Below are positions 26,951 to 35,789 of a stretch of 64,000 nt of DNA, in pieces; position 1 is the first letter of the stretch; each line of letters starts with the position of its first letter. The notes beneath the pieces are model-generated. The model saw only the letters and a list, made by a program, of their open reading frames with translations. It had not been told where the DNA came from and made no database searches. The stretch spans positions 1 through 64,000 of the forward strand of contig JAGOOG010000004.1 in NCBI GenBank assembly GCA_017992605.1, read 5' to 3'. Both the position numbers and the translations under genes were made by a program. The DNA is from Deltaproteobacteria bacterium (lineage in GTDB: Bacteria > Desulfobacterota > Desulfomonilia > UBA1062).

Positions 26951-29900
26951 CTACATGTTCCTGCGGTACTTCCCGCCGACCTCGTAGAGGGCATGCGAGA
27001 TCTGGCCCAGGCTCGCCACCCGCACCACGTCCATGAGCCCGGCGAAGATGTTGCCGCCGGAGAGGGCCGTGTCCTTGAGCCTGGCCAGCGCAGCCTTGCC
27101 CTCCTTGGCGTGCTGCTTCTGGAACCTGCGGCAGTTGTTGAGCTGGGCCATCTTCTCCTCGTGCGACGCCCTGGTGAGCTGGATGCAGCTGCCTGCCGGC
27201 TTGTACTCGGCACCCTCGGCGTCGGGGTTCTCGAAGGTGTTCACCCCGATGATGGGGAGCCTGCCCGAATGCTTGAGGTGCTCGTAGTGGAGGGACTCCT
27301 CCTGGATCTTCGCGCGCTGGTACTGCGTCTCCATGGCACCCAGCACGCCCCTGCGGTCGCTGATGCGCTCGAACTCCGCCAGCACCGCCTCCTCCACCGC
27401 GTCGGTCAGCCACTCCATGAAGAAGGAGCCCTGGAGCTGGTTCTCGTTCATGGAGGGCCCGAACTCCCGGTTGATGATCATCTGGATGGCCATGGCACGG
27501 CGCACCGACTCCTCGGTGGGCGTGGTGATGGCCTCGTCGTATGCGTTGGTGTGCAGCGAGTTGCAGTTGTCGTTCAGCGCGGTCAGGGCCTGCAGCGTGG
27601 TCCGGATGTCGTTGAACTGGATCTCCATGGAGTGCAGCGACCTGCCCGAGGTCTGGATGTGGTACTTCAGCCGCTGGGACGACTCGTCCGCGCCGTAGAG
27701 GTCCCGCATGGCCACGGCCCAGATCCTGCGGGCCACGCGGCCGAGCACGCTGTACTCGGGGTCCATGCCGCTGCTGAAGAAGAACGAGAAGTTCCTGGCG
27801 AAGTCGTCGATCTTCATGCCGCGGGACAGGTAGTACTCCACGTAGGTGAAGCCGTTGGCGAGCGTGAAGGCCAGCTGGCTTATGGGGTTGGCCCCGGCCT
27901 CGGCGATGTGGTAGCCGCTGATGCTGACCGAGTAGAAGTTCTCCACGCCCTTCTCTATGAAGTATTCCTGGATGTCGCCCATCATCTTGAGCGCGAACTC
28001 GGTGGAGAAGATGCACGTGTTCTGGCCCTGGTCCTCCTTGAGGATGTCCGCCTGCACCGTGCCGCGGACCGTCCTGAGGACCCGCTCCCTGATGGCCTCG
28101 CGCTCGGGGGCGGTGGGCGCCCTCCCCTTCCCCTTCCTGAAGGCCTCGGCCTGCTGGTCGATGGCCGTGTTGAAGAACATGGCGGTCATGATGGGGGCCG
28201 GGCCGTTGATGGTCATGGACACGCTCGTGTTCGGCGAGCACAGGTCGAAGCCCGCATAGAGCTTCTTCATGTCGTCCAGGGTGCAGATGCTCACCCCGCT
28301 CTCGCCGATCTTGCCGAATATGTCCGGCTTCTCGTGGGGGTCCTCGCCGTAGAGCGTCACGCTGTCGAAGGCCGTGCTGAGCCGCTTGGCCTCGTCGTGG
28401 CGGCAGAGGTAGTGGAACCGCCTGTTGGTCCGCTCCGGCCCGCCCTCGCCCGCGAACTGCCGCTTGGGGTCCTCCCAGTCGCGCTTGAAGGGGAACACGC
28501 CCGCCGTGAACGGGAACGACCCCGGCAGGTTTTCTTTCCTGAGCCAGGCGTAGAGGTCTCCCCTGTCGGTAAACGCGGGCAACGCGATCTTCGGGATGTT
28601 CAACCCGGAGAGTGATTCCCTGGTGAGCGACACCTGGATCTTCTTGTCGCGCACCGTGTACGAGTAGGTCCTGGACCGGTATCGCTCGCTCATCCGTTCC
28701 CACCCAGCCACGAGCTCCAGGTCTTCCCTGGCGACCCCCTTCTTTATCTCCGAGAGCCTCCTGCGCAGTGCTGCGGCCTCCGGGGCCGCGCCGTCTCCGG
28801 ACAGGAGGTCCTCGACGGCATGAACCCTCCGGATCCTGCGGGCCACCTCCCGGGACCGGGCGTGGTAGGCCCGCACGGCCTTCGCGATCTCGCCCAGGTA
28901 GTGCTGCCTGGCCGACGGCACGATGCCCTCGTGCGCCTTCTCCTGGTCCGCAGAAGGTTCTAAGGCGCGCTTCCATCGGATGAGGCCCCTGTCGATGAGC
29001 GACCCCACGAGGTGGGCGAAGGCCCTGTCCATGCCGGGGTCGTTGTACCTGCTCGCCACGGTGCCGTAGACGGGCAGATCCTCCGGGTTCCTGTCGAACA
29101 GCTCGTGGTTGCGCATGTACTGCTTGCGGACGTGCTTGAGGGCGTCGAGCGACTTCTCCTGCTCGAACTTGTTGATGAGCACCATGTCCGCGAAGTCGAG
29201 CATGTCGATCTTCTCGAGCTGGGTCGGGGCGCCGTAGTCGGCGGTCATGACGTAGAGCGAGACATCGCTGATGCCGGTGACGGCCGTGTCGCCCTGCCCG
29301 ATGCCGCTCGTCTCCACGATGACGAGGTCGTAGCCGGCCGCTTTCACGATGTCGAGCGCGTCGCCGATGGCGTCCGACAGCTCGCCCCTCGATGCCCGGG
29401 TGGCCATGGAGCGCATGAACACGCGCTCGTCGTCGATCTGGTTCATGCGTATACGGTCGCCGAGCAGTGCCCCGCCGCTGCGCGAACGCGTCGGGTCGAC
29501 GGAGATGACGGCAACGGTCCTGTCGGGGTACTGGTTCAGTGTCCTGCGCAGGAGCTCGTCGATGATGGAGCTCTTCCCCGAGCCGCCCGTGCCGGTGATG
29601 CCGATGACGGGGCTCTTCGCGTCGATGCCCTTCAGGAAGGCCCTCATGGGCTCGAAGTCCCTGTTCTTGAGCGAGCGCGACCGCTCCGCCGCGCTGATGA
29701 GCCTGCCCACGATGACAGGGTCCCGCGAACCGATCGCCCGCGCATCCATCTTCACCTCGGGGATCGTGACCCCGCTGGCGATGTCCATCATGTGCGCGAT
29801 CATCCCCTTGAGCCCCATGGCCTTGCCGTCCTCGGGCGAGTAGATCTTGGAGACCCCGTACGCCTCGAGCTGCCTGATCTCGTCGGGCACGATGACCCCG

Positions 29901-30199
29901 CCGCCGCCTCCGAAGACCTTCACGTAGCCGCACCCGCGCTCGCCGAGCAGGTCGATGAGGTACTCGAAGAATTCCACGTGCCCGCCCTGGTACGAGCTCA
30001 CGGCCACGCCGTGGGCCCCCTCCTGGACGGCCGCGTTCACGATCTCTGCGACGCTCTTGTTGTGCCCCAGGTGGATCACCTCGGCCCCGGCGTCCTGGAG
30101 GATCCGGCGCATGATGTTGATGGACGCGTCGTGCCCGTCGAAGAGCGATGTGGCCGTGACGAACCTGAGCGGTTCTCTTGCTGTTTCCCGTTTCTTCAT
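26951..30199 (-). CDS. icmF: Fused acyl-CoA mutase IcmF (isobutyryl-CoA mutase with G-protein chaperone)
   Basis: A 1,082-residue three-part protein. An N-terminal B12-binding domain carries DGHDASIN near residue 21, with the lower axial His. A MeaB-like GTPase domain has the P-loop GITGTGGSGKSS near residue 200. The C-terminal (about 540-1080) is the mutase barrel (GPAPIMTAMFFN, GYHIAEAGANP). This order is diagnostic of IcmF, which interconverts isobutyryl- and n-butyryl-CoA, and sometimes isovaleryl/pivalyl-CoA, while the GTPase protects the cofactor. ATG 30199 follows GGAGGGG. The 3' neighbour makes its adenosylcobalamin. The exact acyl substrate is not readable here. Confidence 0.95.
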   Translation of the reverse strand: MKKRETAREPLRFVTATSLFDGHDASINIMRRILQDAGAEVIHLGHNKSVAEIVNAAVQEGAHGVAVSSYQGGHVEFFEYLIDLLGERGCGYVKVFGGGGGVIVPDEIRQLEAYGVSKIYSPEDGKAMGLKGMIAHMMDIASGVTIPEVKMDARAIGSRDPVIVGRLISAAERSRSLKNRDFEPMRAFLKGIDAKSPVIGITGTGGSGKSSIIDELLRRTLNQYPDRTVAVISVDPTRSRSGGALLGDRIRMNQIDDERVFMRSMATRASRGELSDAIGDALDIVKAAGYDLVIVETSGIGQGDTAVTGISDVSLYVMTADYGAPTQLEKIDMLDFADMVLINKFEQEKSLDALKHVRKQYMRNHELFDRNPEDLPVYGTVASRYNDPGMDRAFAHLVGSLIDRGLIRWKRALEPSADQEKAHEGIVPSARQHYLGEIAKAVRAYHARSREVARRIRRVHAVEDLLSGDGAAPEAAALRRRLSEIKKGVAREDLELVAGWERMSERYRSRTYSYTVRDKKIQVSLTRESLSGLNIPKIALPAFTDRGDLYAWLRKENLPGSFPFTAGVFPFKRDWEDPKRQFAGEGGPERTNRRFHYLCRHDEAKRLSTAFDSVTLYGEDPHEKPDIFGKIGESGVSICTLDDMKKLYAGFDLCSPNTSVSMTINGPAPIMTAMFFNTAIDQQAEAFRKGKGRAPTAPEREAIRERVLRTVRGTVQADILKEDQGQNTCIFSTEFALKMMGDIQEYFIEKGVENFYSVSISGYHIAEAGANPISQLAFTLANGFTYVEYYLSRGMKIDDFARNFSFFFSSGMDPEYSVLGRVARRIWAVAMRDLYGADESSQRLKYHIQTSGRSLHSMEIQFNDIRTTLQALTALNDNCNSLHTNAYDEAITTPTEESVRRAMAIQMIINREFGPSMNENQLQGSFFMEWLTDAVEEAVLAEFERISDRRGVLGAMETQYQRAKIQEESLHYEHLKHSGRLPIIGVNTFENPDAEGAEYKPAGSCIQLTRASHEEKMAQLNNCRRFQKQHAKEGKAALARLKDTALSGGNIFAGLMDVVRVASLGQISHALYEVGGKYRRNM

Positions 30200-30308
30200 G
30201 AACGAACCCCTCCGGAGTTGTGAAAACATCAACATACAGACTTACAGTGCATGTCACCCATCTTGATAGCAGAAAAAAGAGAAAAATGCCAATTCATCCA
30301 GGCCGCTT

Positions 30309-30851
30309 TCAGCCGTTCAGTTCCTCGAGGCCCTCAGAGATGTTGTCCCGGATGAGGTTGAGCACCTCCATGCAGTTCAAAGGCACCTGGCCGAGGCCTT
30401 CCCGGATCTCCCGGGTATCGAGGACATACTCCCTGCCGTCTTTGCTGTGCCGGTAGACGAAGTCGATGCCGGGGCTCCCGAGGATGAGCATGGTGACGAC
30501 CCCGGCGATGTCGCCCAGCGGCTGCCGGTCGATGTGGGAGTGCCTGAACTCGGCACGGACCACCGTGCCCCTGCCCGGTTCGGACTCCAGGGAAAACCTC
30601 CCCTGCGCATTGTGGGCCGCCTGCTTGAGCATGGGCAGCCCGAGCCCGATGCGCCTGACCTTCTTGGTGGTATAGAACGGGTCCAGGGCCTTTTCCATGG
30701 TAGCGGAGTCCATGCCGTGGCCGTCGTCCCTGATCTCCAGGGAGAAGACGTCCTGCTGAAGGTCCTCCACGATGGTTATCTCGACGAGGCTCGCCCCGGC
30801 CCTCGATGAGTTCTCCGCGATGTCGAGCACGTGCAGGGCGAGTTCCAGCAT
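30309..30851 (-). CDS. Stand-alone histidine-kinase-like ATPase
   Basis: A 180-residue protein with a HATPase_c domain but no dimerisation/phosphoacceptor domain. It has the N box (DIAENSSRAGAS), G1 box (RDDGHGMD), F box (FYTTKK) and G2 box (GLGLPML). A C-terminal region of about 60 residues is unassigned. In Clostridia and Deltaproteobacteria such proteins sit with PHP and DRTGG proteins next to [FeFe]-hydrogenase/NuoE genes, and a sensory role is suspected. Here it is last in a five-gene set, 3 bp after the PHP gene. Confidence 0.82.
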   Translation of the reverse strand: MLELALHVLDIAENSSRAGASLVEITIVEDLQQDVFSLEIRDDGHGMDSATMEKALDPFYTTKKVRRIGLGLPMLKQAAHNAQGRFSLESEPGRGTVVRAEFRHSHIDRQPLGDIAGVVTMLILGSPGIDFVYRHSKDGREYVLDTREIREGLGQVPLNCMEVLNLIRDNISEGLEELNG

Positions 30852-30854
30852 GGG

Positions 30855-31592
30855 TCACTCCATGACATACCTTCCCATCCGCCGTGCCAGGGCCAGCCCG
30901 ATCTCGGCAAAGGTCGGGCTTTCGAGGAACATGCGGATGGAAGCCCTGCCGATGTCACCGATGAAGTGGGCGTCGGAGGAGGTGATGAACTGGTAGTCCT
31001 TGAGCTCGGGGTAACGCTGCCGCGCCTGGGGGATGCCGAGGCCCGCCGATACCTCCAGGGCGTCGAAGGGGACGTCCGGGGGCACGAAGCCGAGCTGGCC
31101 GATGAGGCCGAAGGCCGGCCTGTCGATGTGGGACGCGACGGCGAGACCGCCGAGGGAGTGGATGAGGTCCACGGCCCTGTTCAGGGAGATGCCCGTGGCA
31201 CCGATGAGGAGGTGCTCGTTGAACCCCTCCACCTCGCCCGCCTCGTTCACGATGGCCTGGATGCCGAAGGCATCCTCGTCGTTGACACCGGCGAGGTTCC
31301 CGTACACGGTCCCCTGCAGAGCCTCGAGCTCCTCGAGCCGCTCGAAGATCGCCACGAGGTGGACCTCCTCTTGGGTGCAGAGCTCCATGCCGGGTATGAC
31401 CACGAGGCCGGTGCCGGCGGCCGCCCTCTGGACATACGGCACGTTCTCGGATGCATTGTGGTCACAGACGGCAATGACGTCAAGTCCTTGGGCGATGGAC
31501 TCCCTCACGATGGATGCGGGGTGCATATCGAGCTCTGCACACGGAGACAGGCAGGTGTGCATGTGGAGGTTGCAGCGGTATACCCTTCCCAT
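30855..31592 (-). CDS. PHP-domain metal-dependent phosphoesterase
   Basis: A 245-residue PHP protein. The metal-binding residues are in NLHMHTCLSPCAE near the N-terminus, VCDHNASENV, GMELCTQEEVHLV, SHIDRP and the terminal SSDAH. PHP proteins hydrolyse phosphoesters, such as nucleotides or histidinol phosphate. The start at 31592 leaves 19 bp after the DRTGG gene. Its placement between a DRTGG protein and an HATPase protein is a conserved hydrogenase-associated order; the substrate is unknown. Confidence 0.87.
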   Translation of the reverse strand: MGRVYRCNLHMHTCLSPCAELDMHPASIVRESIAQGLDVIAVCDHNASENVPYVQRAAAGTGLVVIPGMELCTQEEVHLVAIFERLEELEALQGTVYGNLAGVNDEDAFGIQAIVNEAGEVEGFNEHLLIGATGISLNRAVDLIHSLGGLAVASHIDRPAFGLIGQLGFVPPDVPFDALEVSAGLGIPQARQRYPELKDYQFITSSDAHFIGDIGRASIRMFLESPTFAEIGLALARRMGRYVME

Positions 31593-31611
31593 GGCCGACT
31601 CGGCCCCGACC

Positions 31612-31956
31612 TCAGTCTCCCGCAGGATACAGGAGCTGATAGAGCCTGCCGACCACCTCGAATTCCGCCATGTCCGCCACGAGGATCGGGATGCCCTCCT
31701 TCGTCGCCTTGTCGAGGGTCTCCTTCTCCGGCGTCGCACCCTGGACGATGACGATGGCGGCGTGTTCCTTCAGCGACGCCACGGCCACGATGTTCTGGTG
31801 GACCTGCCTTGTCACCCAGATGTTGCCCGCGGTGCTGTTGGCCATGACGTCGCTCAGGAGATCCCCGGCATATCCCCCGGTCACTTCCCTCTTGAGGTTC
31901 TCCCAGCAGCACTTGCACTTCAACGAGAGCCGTTCACAGATAGTTTCAAGTGTCAT
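31612..31956 (-). CDS. DRTGG-domain protein (second copy)
   Basis: A 114-residue single-domain DRTGG protein: AGDLLSDVMANSTAGNIWVT in the first half, then AIVIVQGATPEKETLDKAT and IPILVADMAEFEVVGRLYQL. DRTGG domains are thought to bind a nucleotide or regulate partner proteins. It has two cysteines in a CKCC motif near residue 14, absent from the other DRTGG copy. It lies 23 bp after the anti-sigma-like gene and 19 bp before the PHP gene. Confidence 0.85.
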   Translation of the reverse strand: MTLETICERLSLKCKCCWENLKREVTGGYAGDLLSDVMANSTAGNIWVTRQVHQNIVAVASLKEHAAIVIVQGATPEKETLDKATKEGIPILVADMAEFEVVGRLYQLLYPAGD

Positions 31957-31979
31957 ATCGTCTTCACGTCCCTGCCCTG

Positions 31980-32426
31980 TTATTTTCCATTGAGCATGAT
32001 GGTGCTCTTGACGCGGGTCCCCCTGCCGATCTCCGAGGTGATCTCGAAGATGTCGGAGGACTTCTTGATGTTCGCCAGCCCCATGCCGGCACCGAACCCC
32101 ATCTCGCGGATGGAGTCGTCCGCGGTGGAATACCCCTCCTGGAGGGCCAGATCGATGTCCTCGATGCCCTGCCCTTCGTCGATGGCCTCGAAGACGATGG
32201 AGTCCGGCAGGATGTAGTAACTGATCGTCCCGCGAGTGGCGTAGGAGATGATGTTGACCTCTGCCTCGAAGGCGATCACCGCGATCCTCCGGATGATGTC
32301 CTCGTTGATCCCCTTGGCCTTCAGCCCCTTCTTGATCCGGCTCGAGACGAGGCCCGCGTCGACGAAGTCGCGTCCCTCGACCTCGAACCTGCCCTGAAGG
32401 TATCTGTCGTTGTCGTTATCCGGCAC
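31980..32426 (-). CDS. RsbW/SpoIIAB-like ATP-binding protein
   Basis: A 148-residue GHKL ATPase of the anti-sigma type: an N box in RIAVIAFEAEVNIISYA, the G1 box FEAIDEGQGIED, and GMGLANIKKSSD. Such proteins act as serine kinases or partner-switching regulators. GTG 32426 is preferred because GAGGAAAAG precedes it and it overlaps the upstream gene by only 11 bp; a GTG at 32459 would overlap 44 bp. In relatives an Fe-S or [FeFe]-hydrogenase-like protein is often encoded just downstream; here the next gene is a second DRTGG protein. Confidence 0.82.
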   Translation of the reverse strand: MPDNDNDRYLQGRFEVEGRDFVDAGLVSSRIKKGLKAKGINEDIIRRIAVIAFEAEVNIISYATRGTISYYILPDSIVFEAIDEGQGIEDIDLALQEGYSTADDSIREMGFGAGMGLANIKKSSDIFEITSEIGRGTRVKSTIMLNGK

Positions 32427-32796
32427 TGGTCTTTTCCTCAATGCGAATTTCCCTGACACACCCGGTGATCCCCGCCTGGTGCAGCCTTCCGCACGTCTCG
32501 AACATGATCAGGGGGGTCCACAGGACCGGGATGCCGAGCTCCCCGGCGATCTCCACGAAGGGGTCCGCCAGCGCCTTGCCCCTGCATATCACGATGGCCG
32601 CGATATCGAGGGCGTAGGCGGTCCTGACCGCCTGCAGGTTGGCCAGCCCGGTGATGAGGAGACATCCTGCTCGGGCGAATGCCAGCACGTCGCTCATGAG
32701 ATCGGCACCGAAGGCGGTATGGACCTCGAGGTCGAGCCTGTCCTCTCCGACAACCACTTCCGCATCCAGGAGATCCCTCACTTCGGCAAGCGTCAC
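32416..32796 (-). CDS. DRTGG-domain protein (first copy)
   Basis: A 126-residue single-domain DRTGG protein (GADLMSDVLAFARAGCLLIT, then IAAIVICRGKALADPFVEIA and IPVLWTPLIMFETCGRLHQA). It resembles the second copy in layout but is diverged in sequence. It leads a five-gene same-strand set (DRTGG, RsbW-like, DRTGG, PHP, HATPase). The order matches the regulatory module that accompanies [FeFe] hydrogenases in many anaerobes, so redox or hydrogenase signalling is the best guess. Confidence 0.85.
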   Translation of the reverse strand: MTLAEVRDLLDAEVVVGEDRLDLEVHTAFGADLMSDVLAFARAGCLLITGLANLQAVRTAYALDIAAIVICRGKALADPFVEIAGELGIPVLWTPLIMFETCGRLHQAGITGCVREIRIEEKTSAG

Positions 32797-32850
32797 GGTG
32801 CTCTCCGTCGTCCCCGAGAAGATTGCAGTACACTACGACATGCAGCTTGT

Positions 32851-33498
32851 TTATACACCAACGAATGTGTCCGGGTCCAGACCCTTGAGTTCAGGCATGG
32901 TCTTGAGCTTGTCAATGCCCGTGACGCCGTTGACCGTGACGATGATCACTCTCCCGAAGCCCTTCCCCAGGGCGTTGGTGAAGTCGTAGAAGGCGCCGAC
33001 CACGGCAAGTTCGCCCTGGTCCACGAGAGACCGGTACCGGGCGACCGCGGCACCGACCTGGTGGAGAATGTTGGCCCGGATGTTCTTCACGAGCTGCTCG
33101 TCGGTGATGCCCCCGCCCGGGGCCGGCAGCGCGCCTCTGAGGTTGTCCAGCTCGGCCTTGATGGCATCGTTCTCGTTGTCGTATCCCTTCATGTAGGCCT
33201 TGATGGCGCCGCAGTCGCTGTGCCCCAGGACGAGCAGGACCGGGGTGTGGAGGTGGAGCACCCCGTAGTCCACCGAGCCCTGCGCCGAGGCCATCTGGTT
33301 GCCGATGGTCTCGATGGTGAAGACCTTGTCGATGGGATCGGCATTGACGACCATGGGCTGGACCCGCGAATCGCAGCAGGAGATGAGGGTTACCCGGGGG
33401 TGCTGGGCGGCCGTGTGCGGCCTGAAGTACGCCTCGCCATGGGTGGAAACGAAGGAGCTGTTGTCCTCTATGATGCCTCTGATGATGTCGTTGACCAC
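32851..33498 (-). CDS. Beta-class carbonic anhydrase
   Basis: A 215-residue beta-carbonic anhydrase. The zinc ligands are the Cys of CDSR (VTLISCCDSRVQP) and the His and Cys of GHSDCGA, with the Asp-Arg dyad in place. The enzyme interconverts CO2 and bicarbonate. In an organism with two formate dehydrogenases it may handle CO2 released from formate. GGAGGAGAG precedes the ATG. It has its own gap on both sides and is probably monocistronic. Confidence 0.94.
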   Translation of the reverse strand: MVNDIIRGIIEDNSSFVSTHGEAYFRPHTAAQHPRVTLISCCDSRVQPMVVNADPIDKVFTIETIGNQMASAQGSVDYGVLHLHTPVLLVLGHSDCGAIKAYMKGYDNENDAIKAELDNLRGALPAPGGGITDEQLVKNIRANILHQVGAAVARYRSLVDQGELAVVGAFYDFTNALGKGFGRVIIVTVNGVTGIDKLKTMPELKGLDPDTFVGV

Positions 33499-33573
33499 GA
33501 TCTCTCCTCCCTGGGAATGTCAGGATTCATTCTTTATGGGTGAAAACGCCCGGATTGTAAAGACATATGTGGG

Positions 33574-33603
33574 TTGACAGGCCCCCCCCCGAACGGGTAC
33601 AAT
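33574..33603 (+). promoter_or_regulatory. Promoter of the glucosylglycerate operon with a C9 spacer tract
   Basis: TTGACA (33574-33579) and TACAAT (33598-33603) are separated by 18 bp that include nine consecutive C residues (33582-33590). The start codon lies 47 bp downstream. Gain or loss of one C would change the spacer length, and so promoter strength, by slippage. Confidence 0.6.
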
Positions 33604-33650
33604 GAAAAAATATCCTTTCCAATCAAGACGATATTTACTCCACACTCGCC

Positions 33651-34511
33651 ATGAGAAAAGAGGTACAGACCAGAGAGCCGAGAAGGCTCATTGTTTTCAC
33701 GGACCTGGACGGGACGCTGCTGAACCACGGCGACTACTCCTGGGAGGCCGCCCGGCCCGCGCTCGAGAAGACACGGGCGCTGGGTATCCCCCTGGTCATC
33801 TGCACGAGCAAGACCAGGCCGGAGGTGGAGCTCCTCCGCGCCGAGATCGGCGTTGCCGGACCCTTCATCGTGGAGAACGGAGGCGGAATCTTCTTCCCCC
33901 GAGAATACGACGACCTCCCCGTGGGCAGTTCCCTCGTCATGGACACCTACCGGTGCATCCCCCTGGGCATTCCGTATGCCAGGATCAGGGCCTTCATCGA
34001 AGAGACCGCCAAAACCTCTTCCATCACGGGCTTCGGCGACATGACGGTGGAGGAGGTGTCGCGCCTTACGGGCCTCGACGCCCGCAGGGCGTCCCTGGCC
34101 CGACAACGCGAGTTCTCCGAGCCCTTCGTCCTCGCCCGGGAGGAGGAGCTGCACGAGATCGAACGCCTCGCCCACCTCAAGGGGCTCGCCATAACCCGGG
34201 GCGGCAGGTTCTACCACTGCATGGGCTACGGCAACGACAAGGGCGGCTCCGTGAAACGGGTGAGGGATATCTTTGCGCGGCACTGGAGGGGGGGGGTCAC
34301 CGCCATCGGCTTCGGGGACAGCCCCAACGACTTCCCCCTCCTGGAGGCCGTGGACATACCCGTGCTCATACCCCACGACGACGGCTCGTACGAGGGACTC
34401 GACCTGCCGGGGCTCGTCCACGCCCCGTACCCGGGCAGCAGGGGATGGAACGCTGCCGCCCTGTCGGTCATCGCGGGTGCCGATGGCGGCATCCGAGACG
34501 GCCAATCCTGA
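33651..34511 (+). CDS. Mannosyl/glucosyl-3-phosphoglycerate phosphatase (HAD family)
   Basis: A 286-residue HAD phosphatase of the MpgP type. The nucleophile motif is FTDLDGTLL, motif II is VICTSKTRPEVELLR, and the closing acidic motif is GFGDSPNDFPLLE. IVENGGGIFFP is characteristic of the MPGP subfamily. It removes phosphate from mannosyl- or glucosyl-3-phosphoglycerate to release the solute. The next two genes encode glycosyltransferases, one resembling glucosyl-3-phosphoglycerate synthase, so a glucosylglycerate-based solute is likely. It is the first gene of the operon. Confidence 0.87.
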   Translation: MRKEVQTREPRRLIVFTDLDGTLLNHGDYSWEAARPALEKTRALGIPLVICTSKTRPEVELLRAEIGVAGPFIVENGGGIFFPREYDDLPVGSSLVMDTYRCIPLGIPYARIRAFIEETAKTSSITGFGDMTVEEVSRLTGLDARRASLARQREFSEPFVLAREEELHEIERLAHLKGLAITRGGRFYHCMGYGNDKGGSVKRVRDIFARHWRGGVTAIGFGDSPNDFPLLEAVDIPVLIPHDDGSYEGLDLPGLVHAPYPGSRGWNAAALSVIAGADGGIRDGQS

Positions 34512-34533
34512 CGACGCGAAAGGAGGAACCGCC

Positions 34534-35778
34534 ATGACCTCGACCAGGAGATTTTCCACTGCCCTGCGGGACTATGCCCGCGAAAAGATCGAACGCCTCG
34601 GCAACGCGGAGATCCTCGTGGGCATCCCGTCCTATCTCTGTGACAACTCCATCGTGAACGTGATCAAGACCGTCCGCAAGGGACTGGACACCCATTACAA
34701 CGGGGCCAGGGCACTGATCATGATCTCCGACGGGGGATCCACGGACGACACCCGGGACACGGCCAACGCTTATGACGTCAAGTCATTCAACATAGAGAAG
34801 ATCATAACCATCTATCGCGGCCTTCCGGGCAAGGGGTCGGCCCTGCGGGCCATCTTCGAGGTTGCCAACTTCCTCAAGCCCAAGGCGGTGGCGGTCTTCG
34901 ACTCGGACCTCGTCTCCATTTCGCCCCTGTGGATCAAGAACCTCATCGAGCCGGTCCTGAACGGCTACGACTTCGTCGCACCGGACTACATGCGCTACAA
35001 GTTCGACGCCACCATAACCAACTCCATCGCCTACAACCTCACCCGGTCGCTCTACGGGTGCCGCATCCGCCAGCCCATAGGGGGGGACTTCGGGGTCTCT
35101 CCCCGGCTCGCCAAACACTACCTCGACCAGGAGGATGTCTGGGAAACAGACATCGCCCGGTTCGGGGTGGACATCTGGATGACCACCACGGCCATCGTGG
35201 GAGGGTTCAACATCTGCCAGGCCAGGCTCGGGGTCAAGATCCACGGCGAGAAGGACCCGGCCGGCGACCTCGGCCCCATGTACCGCCAGGTGGTGGGGAC
35301 GAGCTTCAGGCTCATGGAGATGTACCAGGACTACTGGAAACAGGTGAAGGGTTCCCGCGACATCCCCTCCCTGGGGGACTACCCCCATGAAGAACCGGCC
35401 CCCTTCGAGATCAACCAGGACGACCTCATAGAGTACTTCCAGACCGGCTATTACAACTTCGGCGGCGTCTGGCGGCAGGTCATCGACGAGCAGGACATGG
35501 CGGTCTACCGGGACCTCGCCGAGAAGGGAGGGACCGACATCCACCTGCCCACCGAGACCTGGGTGCGCACCGTGTACCGCTACGCCAACGCATTCCACTC
35601 CACGCCCCGGCAGCGCATGAAGGTGCTCAACACCATGATCCCCCTCTACTACGCCCGGGTGGCGTCCCTGGTGAACGAACTGAAGGACAAGGACGCCAGG
35701 CAGTCGGAGGCCATGTTCCAGGACCACGCCCAGGCCTTCGAGGACATGAAGGGCTATCTTCTCCAGATCTGGTCATAA
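34534..35778 (+). CDS. Glycosyltransferase, candidate mannosylglucosyl-3-phosphoglycerate synthase
   Basis: A 414-residue GT-A-fold transferase: EILVGIPSYLCDNSIVNVI, MISDGGSTDDTRDTA, a donor-binding VAVFDSDLVSI (DxD) and later WMTTTAIVGGFNICQARLGV. The ATG has AGGAGGAA upstream. Flanked by an MPGP-type phosphatase and a GpgS-like synthase, it occupies the place of the second transferase in the mannosylglucosylglycerate pathway known from Petrotoga (GpgS, then MggA, then MggB). That identity is inferred from context; a role in adding another sugar to a related acceptor is also possible. Confidence 0.7.
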   Translation: MTSTRRFSTALRDYAREKIERLGNAEILVGIPSYLCDNSIVNVIKTVRKGLDTHYNGARALIMISDGGSTDDTRDTANAYDVKSFNIEKIITIYRGLPGKGSALRAIFEVANFLKPKAVAVFDSDLVSISPLWIKNLIEPVLNGYDFVAPDYMRYKFDATITNSIAYNLTRSLYGCRIRQPIGGDFGVSPRLAKHYLDQEDVWETDIARFGVDIWMTTTAIVGGFNICQARLGVKIHGEKDPAGDLGPMYRQVVGTSFRLMEMYQDYWKQVKGSRDIPSLGDYPHEEPAPFEINQDDLIEYFQTGYYNFGGVWRQVIDEQDMAVYRDLAEKGGTDIHLPTETWVRTVYRYANAFHSTPRQRMKVLNTMIPLYYARVASLVNELKDKDARQSEAMFQDHAQAFEDMKGYLLQIWS

Positions 35779-35789
35779 GGAGGACCGCC

